Positions 17,994 through 28,039 of a stretch of 64,000 nucleotides of DNA are shown one piece after another. The notes beneath the pieces were generated by a model. That model saw only the letters and a list, made by a program, of their open reading frames with translations, was not told where the DNA came from and did no database searches. Where the stretch lies: NCBI RefSeq assembly GCF_007475525.1, contig NZ_CP037899.1, forward strand, positions 1,922,001-1,986,000, given 5' to 3'. The DNA comes from Methylacidiphilum kamchatkense Kam1. Lineage in GTDB: Bacteria > Verrucomicrobiota > Verrucomicrobiia > Methylacidiphilales > Methylacidiphilaceae. A program made the position numbers and the translations under genes. Numbering within the stretch: the stretch's first letter is position 1; every line of letters starts with the position of its first letter.

Positions 17994-19811
17994 TCAATAG
18001 ACATCACGCAAGTATCTTTTGGTAGAGCGAAGATTTTGGACATATTCTTGAGCTTTTTCTTTGGAAAGCCCTCCCGCAGTCTCACAAATCCTATGAAGAG
18101 CTGCATCAACATCTTTTGCCATCCTATGGGCATCGCCGCATACATACACGTAGGCCCCCTCCTGCAACCAACTCCAAAAGTCTTGAGCATTCTCCAACAT
18201 CCGATGTTGGACATAAATTTTATAAGACTGATCACGTGAAAAAGCAGTATCGAGTCGAGTCAATACACCCTTCTTTAAAAAATCTTCGAGTTCCTCCTGA
18301 TAAAAGAAATCCGTGGCACGATGCTGCTCTCCAAAGAAAAGCCAATTTTTCCCTTTCGCTCCTATAGCCATCCTCTCCTGAAGAAAAGCCCTAAAAGGAG
18401 CAATCCCCGTTCCAGGTCCTATCATAATCATGGGTGTGTCTGGATCAGAGGGAATACGAAAATTGGGATTAGATCGAATAAAAATAGGAATGGGGACTTT
18501 GGGGGAGGCTTCAGCCAGAAAATTAGAACATATACCCCTTCTCCATCGTCCATGTTGAATATATCTCACAACTACCACCGTAAGGTGAACTTCCATTTCA
18601 TACAGCTTTGGGCTACAGGCAATAGAATAATATCGAGGAGAAAGGGATCTTAAATTTTTAACAAGTTCAAGAGCCCCAATCCCCTTCTTTGGAAAATCGT
18701 CAAGAATAGAGTTGATTTCGTAATGCCGATATAAGGCTTCTCGCAATGGAACATTTTCACCACTTGGTGTGGGAACAATTTCTTCTCCGGTATAACCTAA
18801 TGTTTCAATGATTTCTTGAACAAGCACTGGCCAGTTCGTTGGGAAAACGCCCACGGCATCTCCCGGAAGATAACTCAAATCGGAGCCTTCCAAAGATAAC
18901 TCCAGATGCCGTGTTTCTTTCTCAGAACCCATTAATGTTAATCGCCTGTTTTCTAACACTCTCGAAGGAAAAGGGTTTTGTTTATTAAAAGGGGGTTGTG
19001 GAACTGAAACTTTTTTGGGGGTCAAAGGAACACTTACTTTTTGCCCTTCCCCCTTTGTTTCCACGCTAAGAGCCTGCTCATTCTGATCTGAAATCTGTAA
19101 AGAACGTGGCAAAATTTCCAAAACACTATCTATCCATTTGGAAGCCGATTCTTCATAATCCACATCGCAATCAACCCTTGGATAGATCCTTTTGGCTCCC
19201 AGCTCTTCCAATCTTTTATCCACATTTTTCCCAGCTTGACAAAAATCTGGATAAGCAGAATCGCCCAATGCCAAAAGGGCGTATTGGAGATTTTCTAATC
19301 TAGGAGCCTCTGAAGAAGACAAATACTCCCAAAATTCTCTCGCATTATCTGGAGGTTCCCCTTCCCCAAAAGTACTTATAAAGAAAATAGCATAGGATTC
19401 TTTAGTTAAATCAACACTTTTGAAATCAGCTAGATCGATGACCGATACGGGAAACTTTACAGACTGCAACTTCCTCCCCATTCGCTTCGCTAGCTCTTCG
19501 GCGTTTCCTGTTTGACTCCCAAAAAATATTTTTATGGTTAAATGATTCGTCCTAGAAGACTCTCCTTCCTTTTGTAGTTCGGTCTGAGGGAAAGAGAGTA
19601 AATTAAAGATGAATTCTTCTGCCCATTGACGCGCTACTGGGGAAATTGGTGCCCATTTAGGAATAGAAGGAAAGGGTCTTCCAGCCTCCGCATATTCCAT
19701 TATGCCAGCCAGGAAACCGCTAATCCACGCTTTCTCTACCAAGGATAGCGGAGCTGTCTCAGGAAGCTTTCGTATGTTCTCTTTTGGTACCAATTCTAAG
19801 GAACCCTCCAT
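17994..19811 (-). CDS. cysJ: sulfite reductase [NADPH] flavoprotein, alpha component
   Basis: Diflavin reductase of 605 residues passing electrons from NADPH through FAD and FMN to the sulfite reductase hemoprotein. An N-terminal helical region (1-88) precedes a flavodoxin domain with FMN loop GSQTGNAEELA (98-108). A linker rich in lysine and proline leads to the FAD domain (RYYSIACSP) and an NADPH domain (GPGTGIAPFRAFLQER, then YVCGD). The C-terminus RYLRDVY is typical of CysJ. The hemoprotein partner CysI is not adjacent. It lies downstream of nuoH on the same strand with about 150 bases between, so it may or may not be part of that transcript. Confidence 0.9.
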   Translation of the reverse strand: MEGSLELVPKENIRKLPETAPLSLVEKAWISGFLAGIMEYAEAGRPFPSIPKWAPISPVARQWAEEFIFNLLSFPQTELQKEGESSRTNHLTIKIFFGSQTGNAEELAKRMGRKLQSVKFPVSVIDLADFKSVDLTKESYAIFFISTFGEGEPPDNAREFWEYLSSSEAPRLENLQYALLALGDSAYPDFCQAGKNVDKRLEELGAKRIYPRVDCDVDYEESASKWIDSVLEILPRSLQISDQNEQALSVETKGEGQKVSVPLTPKKVSVPQPPFNKQNPFPSRVLENRRLTLMGSEKETRHLELSLEGSDLSYLPGDAVGVFPTNWPVLVQEIIETLGYTGEEIVPTPSGENVPLREALYRHYEINSILDDFPKKGIGALELVKNLRSLSPRYYSIACSPKLYEMEVHLTVVVVRYIQHGRWRRGICSNFLAEASPKVPIPIFIRSNPNFRIPSDPDTPMIMIGPGTGIAPFRAFLQERMAIGAKGKNWLFFGEQHRATDFFYQEELEDFLKKGVLTRLDTAFSRDQSYKIYVQHRMLENAQDFWSWLQEGAYVYVCGDAHRMAKDVDAALHRICETAGGLSKEKAQEYVQNLRSTKRYLRDVY

Positions 19812-19963
19812 TTATGTTTTTAAACTACTTATTACAAAAAACCGAAAGCAAAAAGTTTCTATATTCCAAGTATAATTCAAGAAAAAAAAAACATTTTTTG
19901 AATTCTTTTTTTAAAATATCACTTTTCGGTTTGGAAGCCTGCGAGGGATAGAGATAAATGGCA

Positions 19964-21089
19964 TCAAAGAGTTTTAAACAGAGCCAAAAGCACAGCAACA
20001 CAGCCAATATTAACCATAGAAAGAGGAAGAAAAATCTTCCATCCCAAATTCATGAGTTGATCATATCGGAAGCGAGGAAGGGTCCATCGAATCCAAATAA
20101 AAAGGAACAAAAATACAAGAATTTTTAACAAAAACACTAACGCCTGGATTAACAACCCACCGATACCAACTCCCTTTGTCAACAACCCAAAAGGCAGACT
20201 CCAGCCACCAAAAAACAGTGTAATAATCAAAGCACTTGCAGCCACCATTGCAGCATATTCCCCTAAAAAGAACATACCGAACTTCATCCCCCATATTCCG
20301 TATTATATCCAGCCACTAGTTCCTGTTCGCTTTCAGGTAAATCAAATGGCGCTCGATTTGTCTCAGCAAACAAAGCTACCAAAAAGATCAGAAAAGAGAT
20401 AAAAAGAAAAGGCCACATCGCAAAAAGTTTCCAATCCAAATGTTGCGCAAAAAAGGAATTACCAACCAACCATGTTCTATCTGAAATTTAACAATATCAG
20501 AAAAATTCAAACTTCCCGTCAAAAGAAATACAGGTATGACCGAAAACCCAAGAGCTACTTCATAAGAAATCATCTGAGCGGTAGACCGTATACCTCCTAG
20601 GAAAGCGTATTTTGAATTGGAAGCCCATCCAGCAAGGACAATCCCATAAACGCTCAAAGAGCTGATAGCAAATGCCCATAAGACGCCAGCTCCTGCATTG
20701 ATAATGACTCCAGGCTGAGGAACAACGATCTTCAAAGAAGAGATCGTCACTGGATCAATGGATGCAAAGGGAACAAGACCAATAATTACTAACGGAGGGA
20801 TAATGACAAAAAAAGGAGCGAGCGTGTAATAAAATTTTTTTACAACTCCAGGAACAAATTGTTCTTTAAGCATGAGTTTAAAGGCATCGGCAATAGGTTG
20901 GCCTAATCCCCAAAAACGTCCTTTAAGAAAAGGAAGTCCCACGCGGTTAGGTCCCACTCTATCCTGAATGGCAGCGCATATTTTCCTTTCGGCCAAAACG
21001 GTATAAGCAACAATGCCTAAAAGAACACCAACAACAACGGCAATCTTAATCACCGTGCTAAGAATAAAAACAGTCAAAGAACCATCCAT
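19964..21089 (-). pseudogene. nuoH: NADH-quinone oxidoreductase subunit H, two frameshifts
   Basis: Membrane subunit of complex I that helps form the quinone-binding pocket. The N-terminal part (from ATG 21089) includes DRVGPNRVG and the conserved E/K-rich loops. The frame breaks at a run of six A at 20449-20454 and again at a run of five C at 20288-20292 (both plus-strand). Adding one base at each site gives a continuous 375-residue NuoH. The middle piece holds the signature [21 protein letters not shown], split here as [10 protein letters not shown] and [15 protein letters not shown], and the last piece holds [11 protein letters not shown]. Both repairs lie in highly conserved sequence, which makes genuine loss of this complex I subunit unlikely. 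Confidence 0.9.
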
Positions 21090-21105
21090 TACTAAACTCT
21101 CTTTC

Positions 21106-22812
21106 TTATAGAATTGATCGGTTTTTTAACTTTTGACTTAGATCTATCCCTAAATCCCCTACTGTATTCCAAGAAAGACTATCAAACAGGTCGATTTCTT
21201 TGGACATGGCATCAAAAACATCACTAATTTTTTCAAAGACCCTCTCCTTCAAACCAACCAAAAGGAGCAGATCTCGTAAAATTCTCCAATCCTCTCTGGC
21301 TCTTCCTGGACAGAGAATAGCTTTATGCAGTTTCTGTAACCTACCGGCAATATTGATCATCGTTCCACTTTTTTCAGCAAAACTCGCTCCTGCCAACAAA
21401 ACATTTGCTTTGTGCACTGCTGGCCCCGGAATCAGCCCTTGCCAAACATAAAAAGAAAGGTAAGAAAGAATATCCTCCTGAATGCCAACTTCTTCAGGAT
21501 TTTCATGAATGGCAAAAAGACAATTGATTTCTTTAGCTCGAATCTTATTTTTTAATTCTTCAATCCTCGTTCCTTCCTTTCCAATGCCAATACTTATAGC
21601 TCCTTTGGTATTAGGATTGAGATCGGCACTTCTAAGGAGTCCATCCGCAACTCCTTTTCTTGGAACAATTTCTGAAAATATTTCTGTCCCTTTTCCTAAA
21701 GTCTCCATGAGCTTTTTTACTAGATAAAGCTCTTCACAAGTAAGCCTTGCAGAAACCAGAAAAGCGATTTCTGAAGGAGGAAATTCCATGAGCCTTTGAG
21801 CAACAGTTCGTAAGGCTTCTGACCATTCAAGAGGAAACAGCGATCCATTCAGATGGGAAGCAGGCTCAGTCACCCTTCTTTTGCTATGAATATAATGGAA
21901 GCCAAGTCTCCCTTGGTCACACATCCAATGAGAATTTACTTCCTCGTTGACCCGTGGGGTTAATCGATAGACTACGTTTTCTCTACTGCCTATGATAATA
22001 TTGCATCCAGTAGCACAATCCGTACAGATACTTTTAGCTTCCCTCAGAAACCAAACTCTCATTTTGAAACGAAAATCCTTGCTCGTCAAAGCACCTACTG
22101 GACATATATCCACCGTATTCAGCGAATAATTACTATCAAAGACCTTCCCTGGATAAACTGTTAATGTAGAATAGCTGCCACGATTCACAAAACCTATCAC
22201 ATCTTGCTTGGCAATCTCTCTGGCAAAACGAATACATCTAGAACACAAAATGCATCTTTCATCATCAAGAATAATCCTCGGCCCAAAATCAACACGCTTG
22301 GGTTTCTTTACTTTTTCTTCTACAAACCGACTCCTTCCTTTACCAAAATCATATGCATATTCCTGCAACCGACATTCTCCTGCTTGATCGCATATGGGAC
22401 AATCCAAGGGATGATTAATAAGAAGAAATTCCATCACTCCCTCTTGGCAATCTTTAACGAGTTTCGAGCTTGTCCTAATAGCCATTCCTTCGGTGGCTTG
22501 AGTGGCGCAGGCAATCTGCGGCCTAGGTAGCCAATTAATTACAGGCATTCCTTCAGCATCCATAATAGGCTTACGATTTGCATCTAGCTTCGGCATGCCC
22601 ATTTCGAAAAGGCACATCCGACAGTTGCCCGCAATGGAAAGTTTAGGATGATAGCAGTAGTGAGGAATAAACTTGCCAAATCGTTTAGCTACTTCAATAA
22701 CATTTAAGCCTTTGGGAACTTTAACCCATTGTCCATCGAGCTGAACATTTACAAGAGGCGTCTCTAAGGGAGGCAAGTCATGATTAAAAGGATTTTTGAT
22801 TAAAGCACTCAT
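21106..22812 (-). CDS. nuoG: NADH-quinone oxidoreductase subunit G
   Basis: Large iron-sulfur subunit of the complex I peripheral arm (568 residues). The N-terminal ferredoxin-like domain carries the [2Fe-2S] cysteines (HYCYHPKLSIAGNCRMC...CATQ), the histidine-ligated cluster motif HPLDCPICDQAGEC, and a double-cubane region (CILCSRCIRF, DICPVGAL). The extra CTDCATGC...C motif for the N7 cluster is also visible. The C-terminal molybdopterin-oxidoreductase-like domain is shorter than in E. coli NuoG (about 900 residues). It begins 33 bases after nuoF and ends 16 bases before nuoH. Confidence 0.92.
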   Translation of the reverse strand: MSALIKNPFNHDLPPLETPLVNVQLDGQWVKVPKGLNVIEVAKRFGKFIPHYCYHPKLSIAGNCRMCLFEMGMPKLDANRKPIMDAEGMPVINWLPRPQIACATQATEGMAIRTSSKLVKDCQEGVMEFLLINHPLDCPICDQAGECRLQEYAYDFGKGRSRFVEEKVKKPKRVDFGPRIILDDERCILCSRCIRFAREIAKQDVIGFVNRGSYSTLTVYPGKVFDSNYSLNTVDICPVGALTSKDFRFKMRVWFLREAKSICTDCATGCNIIIGSRENVVYRLTPRVNEEVNSHWMCDQGRLGFHYIHSKRRVTEPASHLNGSLFPLEWSEALRTVAQRLMEFPPSEIAFLVSARLTCEELYLVKKLMETLGKGTEIFSEIVPRKGVADGLLRSADLNPNTKGAISIGIGKEGTRIEELKNKIRAKEINCLFAIHENPEEVGIQEDILSYLSFYVWQGLIPGPAVHKANVLLAGASFAEKSGTMINIAGRLQKLHKAILCPGRAREDWRILRDLLLLVGLKERVFEKISDVFDAMSKEIDLFDSLSWNTVGDLGIDLSQKLKNRSIL

Positions 22813-22845
22813 CTTCGATACACCGTTGGCTTTGTTATAATCAAT

Positions 22846-24216
22846 TTAAGCAGTCCTAGTTGTAACAGGTTCTAGAATTTCCAAAGAAGACTCTCTTCTT
22901 TGCTTAGCCTCAAACTCTTCTCCAAACATTTCCACAAAACTTTGCACAGGCCAAGCACAAGCCTCTCCAAAGGCACAAATGGTTCTACCCGCAATATGAT
23001 TAGCTACTTCAAGAAGCAATTTACTATCTTCAGGCCTTCCTCCACCGCTACAGATTCTATCAAGCATCTTCTTCATCCACAGAGAGCCTTCCCTACACGG
23101 AGTACATTGTCCACAGGATTCATGGGCGTAAAACTCAGCAATGTTCCGCAAGCATTCAACCATATCCCGTGTATGATCCATTACTATTATTCCCCCTGAT
23201 CCTGACATGGAGCCAGTAGCAGCAACAGTATCAAAATCTAAAGGGATATCCTCTAGCCCCATTTCAATCATTTCTGTCGATCCATCCTCTTTTTTTCTAG
23301 GAATCTTGTATTTTTTATCGGCTCGTAAAACTTTTGCAGACGATCCACCAGGAATTACTGCTTTGAGCTTGTTACCATTTCTAATTCCGCCACAGACCTC
23401 ATAGAGAAGCTCTCCAAAAGTGATGGCTCCACAAGGATATTCATAGTAACCAGGCTTATTGACATCTCCACTTACACACCATATTCGAGTGCCTGTATTA
23501 TTTGGAGTGCCTATCCGGGCATATTCAGCCCCTCCCATCTCCACAATATGCTTTACATGACAGAGTGTCTCCACATTATTGACGATGGTTGGGCACATAT
23601 ATAAGCCTAGTACTGCAGGAAAATAAGGGGGTTTGATTCTTGGATAGGCTCTTTTTCCCTCTAAAGATTCTATCAAACCGGTTTCTTCACCACAAATATA
23701 GGCTCCAGCTCCACGAAAAACATAAATTTCTAGATCATACCCACTGCCCAGAATATTCTTCCCTAAAAAATTTCTCTCTCTTGCTTCTGCCAAAGCCTTT
23801 TCAAGAATCTCAGCACCTTTTGCAAATTCTCCCCTTATATAGATATAAGCTAAATGGGCTCGATTGGCATAGGCACTGATTACCATGCCCTCAATCAGCT
23901 GATGCGGATCTTTATAAATAATCTGTCTATCCTTAAATGTTCCTGGCTCCGATTCATCCGCATTGCAAAGTAAATAGACAGGTTTTGTGTTTTTTTCATG
24001 ATTAATGAAGCCCCATTTAACTCCTGTAGGGAAACCTGCCCCCCCTCTGCCTCGTAAGCCTGATATCTTAACTTCTTGAATGATCTGATCAGGTGCCATG
24101 GCAAGAGCCTTTTTCAAAACTTGATAGCCCCCATGCCTCAGATAGCAATCTATATCGACCGTGTAACCAGGCTCATCGGCATGCTTAAGTATAAGTCTAT
24201 ATTCAGCTTTAGGCAT
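22846..24216 (-). CDS. nuoF: NADH-quinone oxidoreductase subunit F
   Basis: NADH- and FMN-binding subunit where electrons enter complex I (456 residues). The glycine-rich NADH/FMN loop GLRGRGGAGFPTG is near residue 54. The second FMN-contact region YICGEETGLIESLEG and the [4Fe-4S] N3 motif ESCGQCTPCREG with its downstream cysteine (TICAFG) are present. It starts 4 bases after nuoE ends, so the two are probably translationally coupled. Confidence 0.94.
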   Translation of the reverse strand: MPKAEYRLILKHADEPGYTVDIDCYLRHGGYQVLKKALAMAPDQIIQEVKISGLRGRGGAGFPTGVKWGFINHEKNTKPVYLLCNADESEPGTFKDRQIIYKDPHQLIEGMVISAYANRAHLAYIYIRGEFAKGAEILEKALAEARERNFLGKNILGSGYDLEIYVFRGAGAYICGEETGLIESLEGKRAYPRIKPPYFPAVLGLYMCPTIVNNVETLCHVKHIVEMGGAEYARIGTPNNTGTRIWCVSGDVNKPGYYEYPCGAITFGELLYEVCGGIRNGNKLKAVIPGGSSAKVLRADKKYKIPRKKEDGSTEMIEMGLEDIPLDFDTVAATGSMSGSGGIIVMDHTRDMVECLRNIAEFYAHESCGQCTPCREGSLWMKKMLDRICSGGGRPEDSKLLLEVANHIAGRTICAFGEACAWPVQSFVEMFGEEFEAKQRRESSLEILEPVTTRTA

Positions 24217-24220
24217 GCGT

Positions 24221-24781
24221 TTAAAACTCCTCTTTTTTCTTTTCCCTCATTAAATGATTAAGTATCGCATCAATTTTAGTTTGAGTCACATCCATCCATT
24301 CTTCTTCGTTGAGCATCATCACAGGGGCGTTTCCACAGGCAGCAAGACATTCAACAAATTCTACAGAAAACTTTCCATCTTCGCTTACATAAACATGATG
24401 CCCAACTTCATTAACGGTTTTGCAACTTTTTTTGATATATTCAAAAATTTCGTAGCTCCCAGCCAGAGCACAGGAAAGTGTCCTACAAACTTTAAATTGA
24501 TAATGCCCCAGGGGCCTTTGACGAATCATCGGATAAAAAGTTGCAATTTCCTCTACCGCTATTGGTTCTAAATCCAATTTTTCGGCAATCCACTGGACCC
24601 CTTGAGGCGAAACAAATCCAAAATGCTTTTGCCATAAATGCAGTAGCGGCAAGGAAGCACTTCTTTTAGAAACTGGATATTGGCTAATGATCCTTTCAGC
24701 CTCTTCAATAAAACTTTCTTCTAACTGAGGAACATCTTTTTCTGTCGCATTCATTTTTCCATGCCTTACAAATTCAAGCAA
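24221..24781 (-). CDS. nuoE: NADH-quinone oxidoreductase subunit E
   Basis: Thioredoxin-fold [2Fe-2S] subunit (cluster N1a) that pairs with NuoF in the NADH dehydrogenase module. It is 186 residues. The four ligands are visible as C-x4-C in CRTLSC and C-x3-C in CLAAC. The N-terminal helical extension with RSASLPLLHL is typical. It lies between nuoD and nuoF in the usual order. Confidence 0.93.
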   Translation of the reverse strand: MLEFVRHGKMNATEKDVPQLEESFIEEAERIISQYPVSKRSASLPLLHLWQKHFGFVSPQGVQWIAEKLDLEPIAVEEIATFYPMIRQRPLGHYQFKVCRTLSCALAGSYEIFEYIKKSCKTVNEVGHHVYVSEDGKFSVEFVECLAACGNAPVMMLNEEEWMDVTQTKIDAILNHLMREKKKEEF

Positions 24782-24830
24782 TACAAATAAAACATGCCTC
24801 TATTTTTCTGAATAATCGGGCAGGCTCCGT

Positions 24831-26087
24831 TCACCTATCACACTCTCCCATGACAAAATCCAAACTCCCCAAAATAGCTACTACATCGCTTAAAAGATGC
24901 CCTGGAAGAATTTTAGGCAATATACTTAAATTAACAAAGGATGGAGATCGAATTTTTAAACGATAAGGCACCCCTCCGCCTTTACTCACAATATAAAAAC
25001 CTAGTTCTCCCTTTGGATTTTCTCCTCCAAAATATACTTCACCAACAGGTGCATCCACTCCCTGGGTTGCAATAATAAAATGTTGAATCAGCTCCTCCAT
25101 TTTCGTCAAAACATCAGCTTTTTTAGGCAGATACCCCCTAGGTTCATCCACAGCTATCGGCCCCATGGGGATATCCGATAAGGCTTGTTCTAAGATCCTG
25201 CAACTTTGCCTCATTTCTTCAATTCTCACCATATATCTATCAAAACAGTCTCCCACACTCCCCAAAGGCACCTCAAAATCATATTTTTCATATCCAAGAT
25301 AGGGATTTTTTTTCCTTAGATCATGATTGACCCCACTGCCTCTTAAATTCGGGCCAGTCAAGCCATAATCAATAGCGTCTTCTTTGGATATGACACCAAT
25401 GTTTTGAGTCCGATCAACAAAAATTTTGTTCTTAGTTAAAAGGCCTTCTATCTCGTCCACTTTAGGCAAAAACTGTTTGACAAACTCTTTTACTTTTTCA
25501 GGCCATCCCGGAGGCAAATCCCTACTTAACCCACCAATTCTCGTATAGGTTGTTGTAAATCTAGCTCCCGTAAGCTCTTCAATTAAAGTATAGATCTTCT
25601 CTCGTTCTGTAAAAGTATAAAGAAAGACAGAAACAGCTCCACAATCCATCGCATACGCCCCAAGGCCCATTAAATGAGAAGAAATTCTAGCAATTTCGGC
25701 ACAAATCACACGAATCACCTGTGCTCTAGGAGGAACTTCCCAACCTAAAAGTTTTTCAACCGCGCAAGCATAGACCACATTATTGGCTAAAGGAGCAAGA
25801 TAGTCGAGTCTATCAGTATAAGGTATAAATTGATTATAATGCATATTTTCGGCTATCTTTTCATCCCCCCGGTGCAAATAGCCCACTTCAGGAATAGCTT
25901 TGGTAATAACCTCGCCATCTAATTCGAGAATAAGTTGGAACACACCATGGGTACTTGGATGAGAAGGACCCATGTTTAACACCAGTCTTTCTCCTTCAGG
26001 CGCACCGGAAACTTCTTCCGCTCTTCTAAGAAGCTCTCCTATATCGGGAACTTCCATGCGGACTTCTCTAGTTAGATGTTCAGACAT
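24831..26087 (-). CDS. nuoD: NADH-quinone oxidoreductase subunit D
   Basis: The 49-kDa-type subunit of complex I, derived from NiFe-hydrogenase large subunit, forming the quinone site with NuoB and NuoH. It is 418 residues. The N-terminal conserved motif NMGPSHPSTHGV contains the quinone-site histidine. GYLHRGDEKIAE, LTGPNLRGSG and the C-terminal DVVAILGSLDFVMGECDR end are all typical. It begins 15 bases after nuoC. Confidence 0.95.
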   Translation of the reverse strand: MSEHLTREVRMEVPDIGELLRRAEEVSGAPEGERLVLNMGPSHPSTHGVFQLILELDGEVITKAIPEVGYLHRGDEKIAENMHYNQFIPYTDRLDYLAPLANNVVYACAVEKLLGWEVPPRAQVIRVICAEIARISSHLMGLGAYAMDCGAVSVFLYTFTEREKIYTLIEELTGARFTTTYTRIGGLSRDLPPGWPEKVKEFVKQFLPKVDEIEGLLTKNKIFVDRTQNIGVISKEDAIDYGLTGPNLRGSGVNHDLRKKNPYLGYEKYDFEVPLGSVGDCFDRYMVRIEEMRQSCRILEQALSDIPMGPIAVDEPRGYLPKKADVLTKMEELIQHFIIATQGVDAPVGEVYFGGENPKGELGFYIVSKGGGVPYRLKIRSPSFVNLSILPKILPGHLLSDVVAILGSLDFVMGECDR

Positions 26088-26102
26088 ATGGTTCTTTGCT
26101 AA

Positions 26103-26741
26103 TTATTCTTTTTGAAGCAGGGGTAGCTTTTCTGATTCTTTAATCTCTTCCAGTTCCTCAAGATTTTCTTCACTCCACTTAGCTCTTGGTTCTCTTTGAT
26201 CCGACAACGGTGCAGGAGAAGAGACAAAAGGACCTCCATCCAGAGGGGCTGGTCGAGCAAAGGCTATGGGACTCTGGTCTGTTGGTTTTCCTTCCACAGG
26301 AAAATCCTTCCTAAGCGGGAAATAGGGATAACCTTCCCACATCAAAATCCGACGTAAATCAGGATGGCCTTCAAAAATAATGCCAAACATGTCGTAGGCT
26401 TCTCTTTCATGCCAGTTAGCAGTCGGATAAACAAAAGAAAGGGTGGGAACGATCGGATTGGCTTCACTCACTCTTCCTTTGATCCTCAAAGGAACGCCTT
26501 TTTCTAAATTGTAGAAATGGTAAACAACCTCAAATCTAGGCTCCTCTCCTAAATGATCTACCCCTGAAATATCTAGAAGCAAAGAAAATCCTTTTTCTTC
26601 CTTTAAAAACCTGGCAACTTCCTGGATCATAGATAAATCCATTATTAAAGTCCATTCACCACGAAATTCTTTGACTTCCAATAGTTTCGCAGGGAAGAGG
26701 TTCTGAATTTCTTTGGCTAATGGGAAAGATAATACAGACAT
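26103..26741 (-). CDS. nuoC: NADH-quinone oxidoreductase subunit C
   Basis: The 30-kDa-type subunit of complex I (212 residues), a separate protein and not fused to NuoD as it is in E. coli. The family signature ANWHEREAYDMFGI is present, followed by LRRILM and PLRKDFPVEG. The C-terminal 35 residues are an acidic, low-complexity tail beyond the conserved core. It lies 25 bases after nuoB. Confidence 0.94.
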   Translation of the reverse strand: MSVLSFPLAKEIQNLFPAKLLEVKEFRGEWTLIMDLSMIQEVARFLKEEKGFSLLLDISGVDHLGEEPRFEVVYHFYNLEKGVPLRIKGRVSEANPIVPTLSFVYPTANWHEREAYDMFGIIFEGHPDLRRILMWEGYPYFPLRKDFPVEGKPTDQSPIAFARPAPLDGGPFVSSPAPLSDQREPRAKWSEENLEELEEIKESEKLPLLQKE

Positions 26742-26766
26742 AGACTTTACCTGCTTTCTCTTTTTT

Positions 26767-27279
26767 TTAAGCTTCTACTTGTTTCAAGTGACGTAAGGAA
26801 GCTTCCTTATCTATTTTTTGTTGAAGCTTGATCAAGGCATCCAGCAGAGCTTCTGGCCGAGGAGGACACCCAGAAACATACACATCCACAGGGAGTAGCT
26901 GATCAATGCCTTGAAGGACCGAATAGCTCCTATACATTCCTCCACTGGAAGCACAGGCACCCATAGCAATTACCCACTTTGGATCCGGCATTTGTTCATA
27001 AATCCTTTTTACCGAATAAGCCATTTTATATGTCACGGTGCCTGCTACGATCATCACGTCACACTGCCTTGGAGAAAATCGCATCACTTCAGCCCCAAAT
27101 CGAGAAATATCAAATCTAGCACAAGCCGAAGACATCAATTCAATAGCGCAACAGGCAAGTCCCATTGGCATAGGCCATAAAGAATTTTTCCTCATCCAAT
27201 TGATCGCCGCATCAATCCTAGTTACTACTACATCTCCTTCGAGCGGGGAATTAAAAGCTACGGAGGTTGTTTGTGCCAT
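26767..27279 (-). CDS. nuoB: NADH-quinone oxidoreductase subunit B
   Basis: Subunit carrying the terminal [4Fe-4S] cluster N2, which reduces quinone (170 residues). The four ligands are visible: the tandem cysteines in [10 protein letters not shown], the cysteine in GACASSGG, and the one in [11 protein letters not shown]. It is the first gene of the block here; no nuoA is visible upstream, where a divergent phosphatase gene starts at 27421. Confidence 0.95.
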   Translation of the reverse strand: MAQTTSVAFNSPLEGDVVVTRIDAAINWMRKNSLWPMPMGLACCAIELMSSACARFDISRFGAEVMRFSPRQCDVMIVAGTVTYKMAYSVKRIYEQMPDPKWVIAMGACASSGGMYRSYSVLQGIDQLLPVDVYVSGCPPRPEALLDALIKLQQKIDKEASLRHLKQVEA

Positions 27280-27420
27280 ATGTAAGAAAACTAAATTAAA
27301 AAAAATTATTCAATCAAGAAAAAAGAAGAAAAACTTGTAAAAGACAAATTAGGGCGATTTTATTTTTCCAATGCATATATTTCTCTACTAATTATATATT
27401 ATAATCATTTTTAATAATAT

Positions 27421-27915
27421 ATGCAGAAAAAATTTATTTTATTTATATGCACTGGAAATATCTATAGGAGTCGATTCGCTCAAGCAATTTTCAATTTTCA
27501 TGCTTTGCAACACTCTCTCTGTTGGGAGGCTTTTTCAAGAGGAATTGTCGCCTCAAAAACGCCTGGGCTTCTTTCGCCTTTTGTTAAAGAAGCCCTGATT
27601 CAAAAAAATATCCCTTTATCTTTTGCTGGGACAGATCCAGTACAACTTCATATTCGAGATCTTCAAAATGCTACCCTTAGAATTGCTTTGAAGGAAGAGG
27701 AGCATAAGGAGCCTCTTAAAAATCTATTTCCCGGATGGGAAAAAAATTGTCTTTTTTGGCATGTTGGCGATATCAATCTCATTCCTCCAGAAAGAGCTTT
27801 AAGGATGATTGAAAGCGCCACTCTTCAAATTGTCGACACTCTCCTACAGATAGAGAAAGAAAAAAATAACGCATCACTAATTTGTGGTTTTGAAAATATA
27901 ATCCATAAACGATGA
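27421..27915 (+). CDS. low-molecular-weight protein-tyrosine-phosphatase family protein
   Basis: A 164-residue protein with the LMW-PTP / ArsC fold start FILFICTGNIYRS. The catalytic cysteine C10 and arginine R16 of C-x5-R are present, but the second cysteine normal in this loop (CxGNxCRS) is replaced by tyrosine (Y15). A distal aspartate in VGDIN may act as the general acid. It could be a protein phosphatase or an arsenate-reductase-like protein; the missing second cysteine makes redox-protected phosphatase activity less likely. It is divergent from nuoB. Confidence 0.7.
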   Translation: MQKKFILFICTGNIYRSRFAQAIFNFHALQHSLCWEAFSRGIVASKTPGLLSPFVKEALIQKNIPLSFAGTDPVQLHIRDLQNATLRIALKEEEHKEPLKNLFPGWEKNCLFWHVGDINLIPPERALRMIESATLQIVDTLLQIEKEKNNASLICGFENIIHKR

Positions 27916-28039
27916 TTGCTTGAGCATTATCTTTACCCATGCTAAATATGAATTTCTCCAGTTCCTATCAAATGCAGTGGACATTCCGTTCTGACAGCTT
28001 CAAAATGGAAACAAAACAGCATTCAACCCTTCTATAGCA

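Noticed and set aside
19825-20007. 60-codon minus-strand frame after nuoH
   Set aside because: It overlaps the nuoH end in another frame with no ribosome-binding signal or domain.
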